From: Amia ocellicauda
Taxonomy: Eukaryota > Chordata > Actinopteri > Amiiformes > Amiidae
Reading direction: 5' to 3'
DNA length: 64,000 nucleotides
Assembly: GCF_036373705.1 (NCBI RefSeq)
Contig: NC_089864.1
Span: forward strand, 2,102,501-2,166,500
Positions 26,676 to 37,503 of this stretch are shown here, piece after piece. The notes below the pieces were generated by a model. That model was not told the origin of the DNA and ran no database searches. It worked only from the letters and a program-made list of their open reading frames with translations. Made by a program: the position numbers and the translations under genes. Numbering within the stretch: position 1 is the stretch's first letter; every line of letters starts with the position of its first letter.

Positions 26676-26930
26676 CTGTCCCGTCTGTCTCTCTCCTGTC
26701 CTGTCCTGTCCTGTCCTGTCCTGTCCTCCCTCTCTCTCTCCCTCCCTCTCTCTCTCTCTCTCTCCCTCTCCCCCAAACAGCCGTCTCTCCGGCAACGCGG
26801 CGCAGCGCTCTGGACGCCCATTGGCCGGCGGCGGGTCATGTGACGAGGGTGAAGTCAGCCTGTGGGTTTTCTTCGCTTCTCCGTCTTGCTCGGCGCTGCT
26901 CTGTGCTTCACTGATGACTTCACTGAACAC
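26676..26930 (-). promoter_or_regulatory. probable promoter and non-coding exon 1 of tektin-like gene
   Basis: GC-rich segment with an inverted CCAAT box (ATTGG at about 26820) and GGCAAC at 26791-26796, the 3' half of an RFX X-box, fitting a ciliary gene. On the minus strand a strong donor CAG/GTGAGA lies at 26676/26675. That would end a 5' untranslated exon and splice to the acceptor just before the ATG at 26181. A CCTGT run at about 26696-26727 lies inside this exon. Inferred from sequence only. Confidence 0.45.
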
Positions 26931-27591
26931 GCAGTAGCTGTGATTTACTTAACATAGACTTCATAATCATAATATCTTACACCCTGTCCCCGCTTCTGCC
27001 TTTTTCCGTGTCTATATATTAAGAAAAAAAAAAACGAATTAATTAATTAATTACAATAATTATACACGTTACTGAAACAAAAACATAATAAGGAAAAAGA
27101 GAAGCAAAGAAACCAGAGTTAAAATATCTGCCCGGTGGTAACGATTGCTCACCCCGCAGCTTTTGGAGAGGTGCACCTCTAGTATTGGGTGGAAGATGTC
27201 TCACCGTCCCACTGGATTAGAGATGTAATGGCATCCCTTGACTGGAAAAAACCGTACAATCACACATAGGCCTATTTTGAAAAGTTTACAGTTATCAGTG
27301 TAATGATTGTATTGTCCTGTTTATTATTGTGAAAAAGCATTATCCAATAATAAAAGTTAAAAAAAATTATCTACCCGATGTATTAATAGAGGCACTATTG
27401 TATTAATTCCGCCTCCTCCCACCCTCCCTTCTCCCGCCTCCTTTCCCGGACACATACTGCACTGTGCTGTAGTACATATTGCAAAGCATTGTACTGTAGT
27501 AAACTGCACTGTACTGTAGTAAACTGCAGCCCAGTGAGCGACACGCACTGCCAGCCTCGCCGGCCGGACCCGGACACAGGTGACCGCAGGG
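26931..27591. other. intergenic; upstream of five-CTLD lectin
   Basis: Lies between the two divergently transcribed genes. AT-rich, then CT-rich close to the lectin leader exon. No defined element is seen. Confidence 0.4.
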
Positions 27592-27931
27592 ATGAGTCCG
27601 AGCTGCCGCTGCCTCCTGCTGACAGGTACCGCCCTCCGTTATGTGGCCTGTACGATGATTTAAATATGTAACCTTTTATTTTTGTAAGTGGATTTATTTT
27701 TAGGGAGGAGCCTTTAAATAAAGAATCCTAAATAAATACATATATAAAGAAGTATCAGTTTATCGGATCAGTTTACAAAAAAAGAAAAGAAAAAAAAAGA
27801 ATCAATACACCTCACGTTTTAAGCTTTAACAATATTACTAATAACACAATATATTATATTATTTTGAGTATGATATTAAGAGTGATCAGATTTATTTAAA
27901 ACGTTGCACTGCACTGTATTTCTCTCTCTCT

Positions 27932-27979
<48 letters not shown>

Positions 27980-30900
27980 TCACCTAAAGGATTATTAGGA
28001 ACACCTGTTCAATTTCTCATTAATGCAATTATCTAACCAACCAATCACATGGCAGTTGCTTCAATGCATTTAGGGGTGTGGTCCTGGTCAAGACAATCTC
28101 CTGAACTCCAAACTGAATGTCTGAATGGGAAAGAAAGGTGATTTTAGCAATTTTGAGCGTGGCATGGTTGTTGGTGCCAGACGGGCCGGTCTGAGTATTT
28201 CACAATCTGCTCAGTTACTGGGATTTTCACGCACAACCATTTCTAGGGTTTACAAAGAATGGTGTGAAAAGGGAAAAACATCCAGTATGCGGCAGTCCTG
28301 TGGGTGAAAATGCCTTGTTGATGCTAGAGGTCAGAGGAGAATGGGCCGACTGATTCAAGCTGATAGAAGAGCAACTTTGACTGAAATAACCACTCGTTAC
28401 AACCGAGGTATGCAGCAAAGCATTTGTGAAGCCACAACACGTACAACCTTGAGGCGGATGGGCTACAACAGCAGAAGACCCCACCGGGTACCACTCATCT
28501 CCACTACAAATAGGAAAAAGAGGCTACAATTTGCACAAGCTCACCAAAATTGGACAGTTGAAGACTGGAAAAATGTTGCCTGGTCTGATGAGTCTCGATT
28601 TCTGTTGAGACATTCAGATGGTAGAGTCAGAATTTGGCGTAAACAGAATGAGAGCATGGATCCATCATGCCTTGTTACCACTGTGCAGGCTGGTGGTGGT
28701 GGTGTAATGGTGTGGGGGATGTTTTCTTGGCACACTTTAGGCCCCTTAGTGCCAATTGGGCATCGTTTAAATGCCACGGCCTACCTGAGCATTGTTTCTG
28801 ACCATGTCCATCCCTTTATGACCACCATGTACCCATCCTCTGATGGCTACTTCCAGCAGGATAATGCACCATGTCACAAAGGTCGAATCATTTCAAATTG
28901 GTTTCTTGAACATGACAATGAGTTCACTGTACTAAACTGGCCCCCACAGTCACCAGATCTCAACCCAATAGAGCATCTTTGGGATGTGGTGGAACGGGAG
29001 CTTCGTGCCCTGGATGTGCATCCCACAAATCTCCATCAACTGCAAGATGCTATCCTATCAATATGGGCCAACATTTCTAAAGAATGCTTTCAGCACCTTG
29101 TTGAATCAATGCCACGTAGAATTAAGGCAGTTCTGAAGGCGAAAGGGGGTCAAACACAGTATTAGTATGGTGTTCCTAATAATCCTTTAGGTGAGTGTAT
29201 ATATATATATATATATATATATGCATGCTGTATATGTATCCATATATACAGTTATATTTTTACTTCAGCGAAATGGTATCCGAGAATTGTATTTGCATTG
29301 CAAATCTGAAATGCCTCGAGCTTGAGCACCAGGAGTCGGATATTTGCATGAAACTCTTCACTCCTTTACATTTATTTACATGTTTTATATTAAAATAAAA
29401 TAATTAAACCGTTTGAATGTTAAAACAATGAAAATAAACACTACAGTATAACGAATTCAACAATACTATAATAGTACATTACTGCAGTTAATACAGTTTT
29501 TACCAACATGGTTAACCCTCTTTTATACGTCTGTGCCATTTGTTGATAATGGCACAGAGGACGAGCACATGATCATATAACTATAGTTCTAGTATGTACA
29601 ATAAAAGGCAAGTGAACATGCATGGGCTGTATTATTTTTTCCTAAAATTATTTTATTTTTTCATTGTGTCCTTTACAAATTCAGTGCTGCTGTATTATTA
29701 TTATTCTCTGCTTATACGCCAAGCTAAGAAAAAATAAACAATGTAAAAAAGGCAACACAAATACAGTATACAACACATTCAGTCCATTCGCTGTCGATCA
29801 GGCCACATGTTTTCATCAACATCGCACTGGATGTTTTCCCTCACAATGCAGCGAGGAAAGAATCTCCTTGCATGGCACATCCACGCTTGGCAGTCCTCTG
29901 CAGTGATTGCCAGACAACCTGCATTTATTGTGTCAAGGAGAGACATCTGGTCATGTGGACAGTAATGATACACTTTCCACCTCCACGCAGAGAGGAATTC
30001 CTCGATTGGATTGAGAAAAGGAGAGTATGGAGGGAGAAACTGCATCATCCGTGGGCTGGGCTGCAAACTATTCAGTAACCAGCCGGGAGTGGTAGAAAGC
30101 AATGTTGTCCCATTTGATGGCAAAGCGGGATGTGTCAGGCCTCACCAGCCCTCTCTCTTCTGGTGGTACCAATCTCTGGTGCACTGCATCAAGAACTGTG
30201 AGGAGATGCTCTGTATTGTATGGCCCAATTTTCTTACACTTATTATTGTAGATAGCAGCACACATGGTGATGTTTGCACCGCTTTGCCCTGGCACATTTA
30301 CAGTGGCCCTCTTACCAATGAGGCTCCTCCCTCGTCCCTTTACTTTGGAAAGGTTGAATCCAGCTTCATCCACAAATGAATGTATGGGGTGTTGCATTTG
30401 CTTCAAGCTCCATTATTCTCCAAGATAAACACAATAGAAACAGTATTTATGTACACAAAGTAAATGCATTGTAAAATAGACCAGCTGCATACAATGCAAT
30501 GACCTGTAATGGAGTCTAGTCTGCTTCACCCTGTCACTGTGTCTTTGCAATGGGACCATGACTCCCACTTTGTGCCTTTTAAGGACCCAATCAATAGCGG
30601 CCAAACTCACACTGTTGACATTTCCAAACATGCAGTGATCATGGATGACTTGTGTGGATCACTTGCAATCTTATAGAATTGATGGTGACAACCATATCCA
30701 CTATGGCAGCCTCCTGTGCCGCAGTGAAGACTTTACCGCTGCCACCAGTGTGTGCTCGTCTTTGACTTCTATACATACAGTACATATATACAAACTGACG
30801 TTTGATGGTCACATGAAGGGCATTGAAAGAATCACTTTTATACATTTGGCTGTATACAGTACAGTAATATTGAAATACAGTGTGGGATAGCATTGTAACG

Positions 30901-33900
30901 TACTTATTCTCATTCTTCAATATTCTTACTATTGATGCTACAGTTATACGGAGATTGGGCTGGACCTGCTGCACAGTCTCTCATGTGGAAAGGTCATGAG
31001 AGACAACATGGTCAATAATTGTGGCACGAATTTAATCTGAACGAGTAGCTCTTCATATTCTTCTTCGAGCTATTACAGCAACACGCACCTGTCGCCCTCG
31101 CCCTCGCCCTCGCCCTCGCCCTCGCCCTCGCCCTCGCCCTCGCCCTCGCCCTCGCCCGCGCCCGCGCCCGCGCCCCCTCGCCCTCAAGCCTCTTACTTGG
31201 TCCATTCTTGCAAACAGCACCTCAGAGGTGAGCTCTTTTATGCATGAATAAGGACTGATTGCTGATTGAATAATTGTGCAAAGATGTTTTGCACATGTGC
31301 AGAAGAGGTTAACATTCATGGCAGTAATTTGTATCAGCTGTGACCAAATGTTTTCATTTTGTTTGACATGATTTACTCAGCTGAGTTTTGTGTTTTCTGT
31401 AGAGTCGTGTTTACTGTTTTGCAGCAAATGTGCTTGCATTGTGAGTGAAAGCAATGAAAAATAACTTATTGTTTTGCAAAAAAAGAAGACTGTTGTGCTC
31501 ATTAGGTTATAATGGAGATCAAGTGGACCCCAGTTTCATTAAAAGTGTCTTAGCAATCAAGAAAAACTGTAATCATTCTGGTTGAGAAAAGTACCAAATT
31601 TTAGTGTCCCTACATTATTCTTGACACAAAGTGAATGTGTTCTTTTTGTGGGAAAATAAATAGTTTAGTTGGTGTTGTTTTTTTTGTTAGTTTTTTTGTA
31701 TAATATGTTTAATATGGTCTCCGTCCTACCCGCGAGACGGGTTTGTTTGTTGAGCCTGATGTTAACCAATGTTACCCAGCAAAACTACTTCAAATACAAA
31801 GCGCTGAATGGTACTGTGACTGTGTGTAAACTGTGTGGCCTGCCTGGGGGGTTTGAACAATGATGTTGAGCAACAGTTGCTCCTTTCATATCATCCTTTC
31901 AAGAGTGCCACCAAGTAAGCCACCAATCACCACAGCGCTGCCTCCTGGTTGCTGGCTTTAACAACAGATTGGCGATTTCAAAAAGCAACTTCTCGTACTG
32001 CTTGAACTAGGATGTATGCTTATTTTATTTTGAATTGATTGTATTGTACATTTGTAATGCTTTAAATTGTATTTTATATTGAATTTATTACTGCTCGTCT
32101 GTAATGCTTTAAATTATATTTTGTGTTGATTGTATTATAGTGCACTTTGTTTCTTGTGTAAACTGTAAGTTGCCCTAGATAAGGGAATCTCCTTAGAAAT
32201 AAATAGTAGTTATTACTAATGATTTGAGTGCTTCTATTGGTTTGAAGTAATACAGTGCATTGTCTGCATCTCACTGTGGTTCTCTTCCTTCTACCATTTT
32301 CAGCCTCCCTACCGATAGTGTTCACCTCTCAATGTCTTAAAAAAAAAGACAAAAACTCTCTTCTCTGCCTATCTCTCTCCCTCTTTCTCTCAGTTCTGTG
32401 GGGCTCGTTGTCCGTCTCCGGTCACATCAGGTTTCTGAGGCTGGTGCAGCAAAAGAGGAGGTGGTCTGAGGCCCGCGAGCACTGCAGGCAGGAGGGCACT
32501 GACCTGTTCACAGTGGCCACTGAGCTGGACAGTCAGTGGCTGCAGAAGGCGGTTCAGAAAGCCAGGAATGGGCCAGACAAGCAGAAGGTTCAGAATGCCT
32601 GGATCGGGCTGCACAGGGACCTCAGCAGCTGGCATTGGTCCAACGGAGACAATGCCACCTACTTCAACTGGGACAGAGACCTCTACTGCGCTTACCTGGA
32701 CTCTGACGGGGGCTGGACTGGTGCCTCCTGCAGTGACAAGAAACATTTCATGTGCTTCAATGGTACAGCTGCTGAGGACGTTTCCGCTCCCCCAACCTCA
32801 GTCAGTTGGACAGACACACACACATAGACGAGTGTAGACAGACAGACACACAGACAGGTAGATGGACACAGACACACAGAATGGCAGACACACAGGCACA
32901 CTATTTGAATTAGATACTGGGTAATTGTAGTTTGCATTTATTTTGTGAATAGCTACATTGTTACATACATATTTATTTCATGTATTCATTTATAGCCACC
33001 AATCAGACGTACACCCTGCAAGCTGAAGAAAAAACCTGGACTGCAGCCAATCAATCTTGTAACCTGGCCACAGTGCGGGACAAAATACAGAACAAAGCGG
33101 TGATCCAGGCAGCCAATGGCAACACAGCCTGGATTGGTCTGATCAACCAGCCCTAGAAGTGGTCCAGTGGGTCGCGTGTTCAGTATGTCAACTGGGAGCA
33201 CAGTGAGCTGATGCCGTGTGTGTCTGAAGCCTGTGTGCTGCTGCTCAAAGGAGGCAAGTGGAGGAACGTGCAGTGCAGGAATGAGAGCGCCTTCATCTGC
33301 TGCGATGGTAGGTGACCTTCTCCCACGCTGCTGGTTTCACTTGTGCCTTTGGAGCAGAAAGACAAACAAAGCACAGTCTAACAGGACAACACGAGTGACT
33401 GTGGTGAGGCTCAGGAAGCAGTAGGCAGGGGTGCGGTGCAAAAGCGGTGAAATTATTATATTTACAGTGTGCATTGATCAAACTAAAGAGACATATGAAA
33501 TCCCAAAACAATGACCTAGGTCCTCTTTGAGTCAAAACTAAACACAGCCAACCGGTCCCTCTCAACACACAGAACTAATTAGAAAACCAACAAGGCACAC
33601 AGATAACGATCCCAGTCGCAGTCCACATCCATAGGTAATGTCCAAATCCTAAGTCTGGTACCATCAATAAATCTCCTTCGGTCTCTCTCTGTCACAGTTT
33701 CAACTCTCCTCTCCTCACCTGACACTTCCTGTTTTATTGAGTGGGGGGAGACAGTCATGGAGGGTCATTTTTCTCCCCAGTGTCCAGTCAGGTGCAGGGC
33801 AGTTTGGGGCAGTCGGAGAGAGTCATTCAGCGCTACTCCCAGTGCAGCATCACAATTTGCTCTTTAATTTCACAGCCCCCCAGTCTGAAGGCCAGTCCTC

Positions 33901-34963
33901 CACAAACTGCACGGTTCATACAACGCCGAAGAGTTGGCCTGAGGCACAGAGCTTCTGCAGGCAGAGAAACCAAGACCTGGCCAGCGTCCAGGACCAGCCC
34001 TTCAACAGTAACCTGACAAATCTTTCCAACGAGACGTTCATTTGGATCGGGCTGCACCACGGCGTGGAAGAGGGCTGGCAGTGGTCGGATGGACAGGCTG
34101 TTGTCTACAACAACTGGACCCGGCTGCGAGACTCCTGGCAGAAGCTCTGCGTCATCATGGACGTGGAGGGGATGTGGAAGAACAGCTCCTGTGACTCTGA
34201 GAAACACTTTGTTTGTAAAGGTGAGACTCACTCACTGTCCACAACCCCCACGTGTCACACCAGTGTCCCAGAGAGCAGCTGGACAGACAGGCAGGCAGGC
34301 AGTGTGTCAACTGGACAGATGTACAGATCACTAAGAGAGACGGAAGGGAAGACAGTTCAGTCACAGAGGCACACAGAACACAGGCAGGACTGTCAGTTAG
34401 TGAGACTGAAAGACAATGTTCTGCAGTGTAAGAGAAGCTTCAGGTATTTGTCTGTGTGTCATTTTCTGTCTGTCTGTGTGTGATTCTGTGTGCAAGCATT
34501 TGTTAGGTGTGTAATTGTCTCTGTATCAATGTGTGTGATGTGTGTGATTGTGTGTTTGCTTGTTTTTTGGATATGAATGTATTTATTTAATTTCAGAAAG
34601 CAGCCTTGGGACATACACTCTGAGTTCTGTGCCCATGAACCGGTCAGCAGCCAGGACCCACTGTGAGCAGCACCACGGACACCTGGCCAGCATCAGGAGC
34701 CCCTCTGAGAATGAAGCTGTGAGGCAGGCAGCCAGGGGCAGGGAGGTGTGGATCGGCCTGCTCAGGGGCCCCTGGCAGTGGTCCGATGGGGGGAACTCAT
34801 CCTACAGGAACTGGGGCGACGGGGAGCCCAACAACAAGGATGGCAGGCAGGGCTGCGTGCATTTAGACAGGAGGGGTGCCTGGAATGACCGCCAGTGCTA
34901 CGAAAGCTTCGCTTTCTTCTGCTACGAAGGTGCACAGGTGTTCCTTTCTTTCTGTTTGTTCTG

Positions 34964-35000
<37 letters not shown>

Positions 35001-35734
35001 CTCTCTCACATATCAGTGTTCCATCTTCTGTAATATCCAATCAGGCAGTGTATCTATATTAACCACTCACTCTTTCCCCTCTCCCTCTATCTCCCACTCT
35101 AATCCCTTTCTTCCCTTCTCCTTTGCTTCCACCTTCCCTACCTCCTCTCCCCGTTCCTCTCTTCCTCTCCCTCTCCCCGTTCCTCTCTCTTCCTCTCCCT
35201 CCCTACCCCTTCTCTCTTCCTCCCTGTCTGCCCCTCTTTCTATTCCTCTCCCTCTCTTCCCCTCCCCCCTTTCTCTATATCCCTCTCTCCCGCTCTTCCT
35301 CTCCTTCCCTCTCTCTATCCCTCACACTCCCTCCCTCCCTCTCTCTCTCCCTCTCTCCAGATGTGCGTGGGCTGTCCCTGGTGAGTGACAGGCGTCTGTC
35401 CTGGGCGGATGCTCTGTCTCACTGCCGCTCCTCTCTGCGGGGGGACCTGGCCTCAGTGCTCTCCTCCACCCAGCTCCTCTACTCCGTCTCAGTGGCCCAG
35501 AGCGCTGCCTCCCCCTGGCTGTGGCTGGGTCTGCGTCAGAGCCGGCTCTTCGGATTCTGGTTCTGGGTGAGTGGGGAGCCCCTGAGCTTCCAGCAGTGGG
35601 AGGGGGGGCAGGAGAGTGGCTGGGATCTACCCCCAGACCCCCCCAGCCCCTGCGCTGCCATGAACAGAGAGACAGGGAGTTGGACTGCCAGAGACTGCGA
35701 GGAGGACCTCAACTTCCTCTGTCAGACTGACTGA
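27592..35734 (+). CDS. secreted-type lectin with five C-type lectin domains
   Basis: Exons 27592-27625, 32394-32762, 32996-33307, 33876-34220, 34597-34929 and 35361-35734 join in frame (about 588 residues if the internal stop is read through). Exon 1 plus the start of exon 2 give the signal peptide MSPSCRCLLLTVLWGSLSVS. Each later exon encodes one complete CTLD, flanked by phase-1 introns, with WIGL or WLGL motifs and the conserved cysteines. CTLD4 alone has EPN and WND, the mannose-type calcium and sugar ligands. CTLD2 contains an in-frame TAG at 33154-33156 where Trp is expected. No membrane segment is encoded. The architecture resembles CLEC20A-like and mannose-receptor-like fish lectins. 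It would bind glycans outside the cell. A single allele or assembly error could explain the stop; otherwise this is a recent pseudogene. Confidence 0.75.
27935..27976. repeat. (TA)n microsatellite, Tc1 target
   Basis: A TA run continues on the other side of the transposon (29198-29222), so the Tc1 element inserted into a TA-rich microsatellite. Confidence 0.85.
27977..29197 (+). mobile_element. Tc1/mariner transposon, DD36E type, copy 2
   Basis: 1,221 bp with the same inverted ends as the copy at 13470-14690 and about eight substitutions counted by eye across the element. It lies in intron 1 of the five-CTLD lectin gene, in the same orientation as the gene. Confidence 0.92.
28125..29165 (+). 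pseudogene. Tc1/mariner transposase, one nonsense mutation
   Basis: Identical in layout to the intact transposase at 13618, but codon 61 (CGA in copy 1) is TGA here, at 28305-28307. The 3' part stays open from an internal ATG at 28341 and keeps all three catalytic residues, although it lacks the first DNA-binding helix-turn-helix. Other changes relative to copy 1 are scattered missense substitutions, so the nonsense mutation is the only obvious lesion. Confidence 0.85.
29203..29778. other. no gene seen
   Basis: AT-rich intron sequence between the Tc1 copy and the IS630-like relic, possibly including the latter's 3' end. No terminal repeat could be paired. Confidence 0.4.
29779..31205 (-). 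pseudogene. IS630/Tc1-superfamily transposase with RG-rich head and two introns
   Basis: Minus-strand reading from the ATG at 31205. MDQVRGLRARGRG opens an Arg-Gly repeat head. Then come QPNLRITVASIVRILKNEN (helix-turn-helix), HTGGSGKVF, a second DNA-binding block (FGNVNSVS, VLKRHKVGV), FVDEAGFN (first Asp), VPGQSGANITMCAA, KWDNIAFYHS (second Asp) and PPYSPFLNPIEEF (Glu). It ends WRWKVYHY and DVDENMWP. Two GT-AG intervals, 30903-30769 (135 bp) and 30503-30418 (86 bp), interrupt the protein exactly where family members continue without a gap or nearly so. They look like spliceosomal introns. Frameshifts elsewhere (after INSIRL, before FVDEAGF and after the second Asp block) show that the copy is decayed. 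It lies in intron 1 of the lectin gene, antisense to it. Confidence 0.7.
31092..31184 (-). repeat. (GCCCTC)n array encoding Arg-Gly repeats
   Basis: Hexamer array (CGCCCT units, later CGCCCG). On the minus strand, in the frame of the transposase ATG at 31205, each unit encodes Arg-Gly. Confidence 0.85.
31206..32164. other. no gene; lectin intron 1
   Basis: AT-rich intron sequence, perhaps including the 5' end of the IS630-like element. Nothing else is supportable. Confidence 0.4.
32165..32213 (+). repeat. L2/SINE-type 3' tail
   Basis: 'gtaagttgccctagataagg' followed by 'aaataaatag' is a diverged, opposite-strand version of the tail at 7640-7675. Confidence 0.5.
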
Positions 35735-36062
35735 CTGACTGACACACTGACTGACTGACTGACACACTGACTGACTGACTGATACAGTGACTGACTGACT
35801 GATACACTGACTGATACACTGACTGACTGACACACTGACTGACTGACTGATACAGTGACTGACTGTCTGACAAACTGACTGACTGACTGATACAGTGACT
35901 GACTGTCTGACACACTGACTGACTGTCTGACTGACTGATACAGTGACTGACTGACTGACACACTGACTGACTGACTGATACAGTGACTGACTGTCTGACA
36001 CACTGACTGACTGATTGATACACTGACTGACTGACTGACTGACTGACACACTGACTGAGTGA
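35727..36062. repeat. (CTGA)n minisatellite
   Basis: CTGACTGA/CACTGACTGA array that starts within the last codons of the five-CTLD gene and supplies its stop codon. Confidence 0.9.
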
Positions 36063-37009
36063 CTGAGTACTGTATACTGAGTACATCTTTCCTGTCCCGC
36101 TGTATGTGTGTATTCCTGAGGGATTCTGTATTATTCCCTTTCTATCTCTCATTACATTATACTATAATATTAATACTTTGATGCTTTGTTCAGTTTAATA
36201 GTCTGACATTCACTGCACAGCCTGGTTTGCATTTTTTTTTGTCACTTATTGTATTCCTAATCTAGCATGTGGTTGGTGTGCGTTTACGACGGCACCCTTT
36301 ACTGGATCCCGACTACGCCACCCTCTATACTCTAGTAGTTATAGGGGAAACTCCCGATACTATGATGGATATACGGCGAGTCTTTTCAAATAAATGAAGT
36401 AAACTGAAAGTGTTTTTATTACAACAAAACAAAAGCAAAATTAGTGGAGCACATATTAAAACTATTAACACACAATGTAATGAGTCTGTGGTGAGACAAA
36501 GATTTAATATGCAGTTTACTGGTGACCTGCTCTGTTACTTAAATAGGACTTGATGATAATAATAGTAATAATGAATCAAAAGAGAACAAACAAATTAAAC
36601 TTGTACAAACCAAAAGTGCACACAAAGAAAACATTTGCAATCAACAACCAAACCCCAATACGAGTACAAAACTTGTCCAACCTGTTACACTAATGTTTAA
36701 CGACAGTTTGTAACATAGTGGCATTAAATGTTTCATTTCTGATATTTCTACACATTATGCCTTAATAATACTAGATATTAATTGTGTTCATCTGTTTATA
36801 TATTTTATACAAGATGGTCTTTATAAGAAAGGAGGTCAGACATCAATCTGAAACTGGACTCAGAGGAGTCCAGCAAATTTTGAAATAGAATAAATTGTGT
36901 GTAACATTCCCATATCTGAAGCCTGCGCAGGGAGAGGCAGGGCAGACAGCTGCGCCGGGACAGGGAATCGGAGAGAGTTGCCCAAGACTGGAGATGCCAG
37001 AGAGTGTCT
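36063..37009. other. no gene seen
   Basis: 3' flank of the lectin gene and AT-rich sequence. The part at about 36290-36400 may be a retroelement end (shared 12-base word with 5952). Confidence 0.4.
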
Positions 37010-37503
37010 GTGTGCGTGACTGTGTGCGTCACTGTGAATGGCCCTGTTGTGTAATTGTGTGTCTGAGTGAGATTGTGTGTGTCTGTGTGCGTCTGTGTGT
37101 TTGTCTGTGTGTATCCTTGTGTTTGACTGTGTGTGTGTGTGTGTGTCTGTGTGTTTGACAATGTGTGTCTGTGTGTGTCTGTGTGTGCGTCTGTGTGTAT
37201 CTGTGTGTTTGACTGTGTGTGTGTGTGTGTGTGTCTGTGTGTGTCTTTGTGTGTGATTGTGTGTGTGTCTGTGTGTTTGACTGTGTGTGTGTGTGTGTGT
37301 ATGTGGGTGTGTATATGTGTGTTTGCCTGTCTGTGTGTATCTGTGTGTTTGACTATGTATGACTATGTATGTCTGTGTGTGATTGTGTGTGTCTGTGTGT
37401 GTGACTTTGTGCATCTTTGTGTGCATCTGTGTGTGGGTGATTGTGTGCGTCTGTGTGTATCTGTGTGTTTGACTATGTATGACTTTGTGTGTCTGGGTGT
37501 GTG
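37010..37503. repeat. TG-rich microsatellite
   Basis: Imperfect GTGTCTGTGTGT array of about 490 bp. Open frames across it on both strands are repeat artefacts. Confidence 0.9.

Noticed and set aside
32255..32393. Leader peptide immediately upstream of lectin exon 2
   Set aside because: It starts with GTG and runs through a polypyrimidine tract. The exon at 27592 gives a proper ATG, signal peptide and matching phase.
35627..36152. Overlapping open frames of Ser-Val-Ser-Gln repeats
   Set aside because: These are products of the CTGA minisatellite in all three minus frames.
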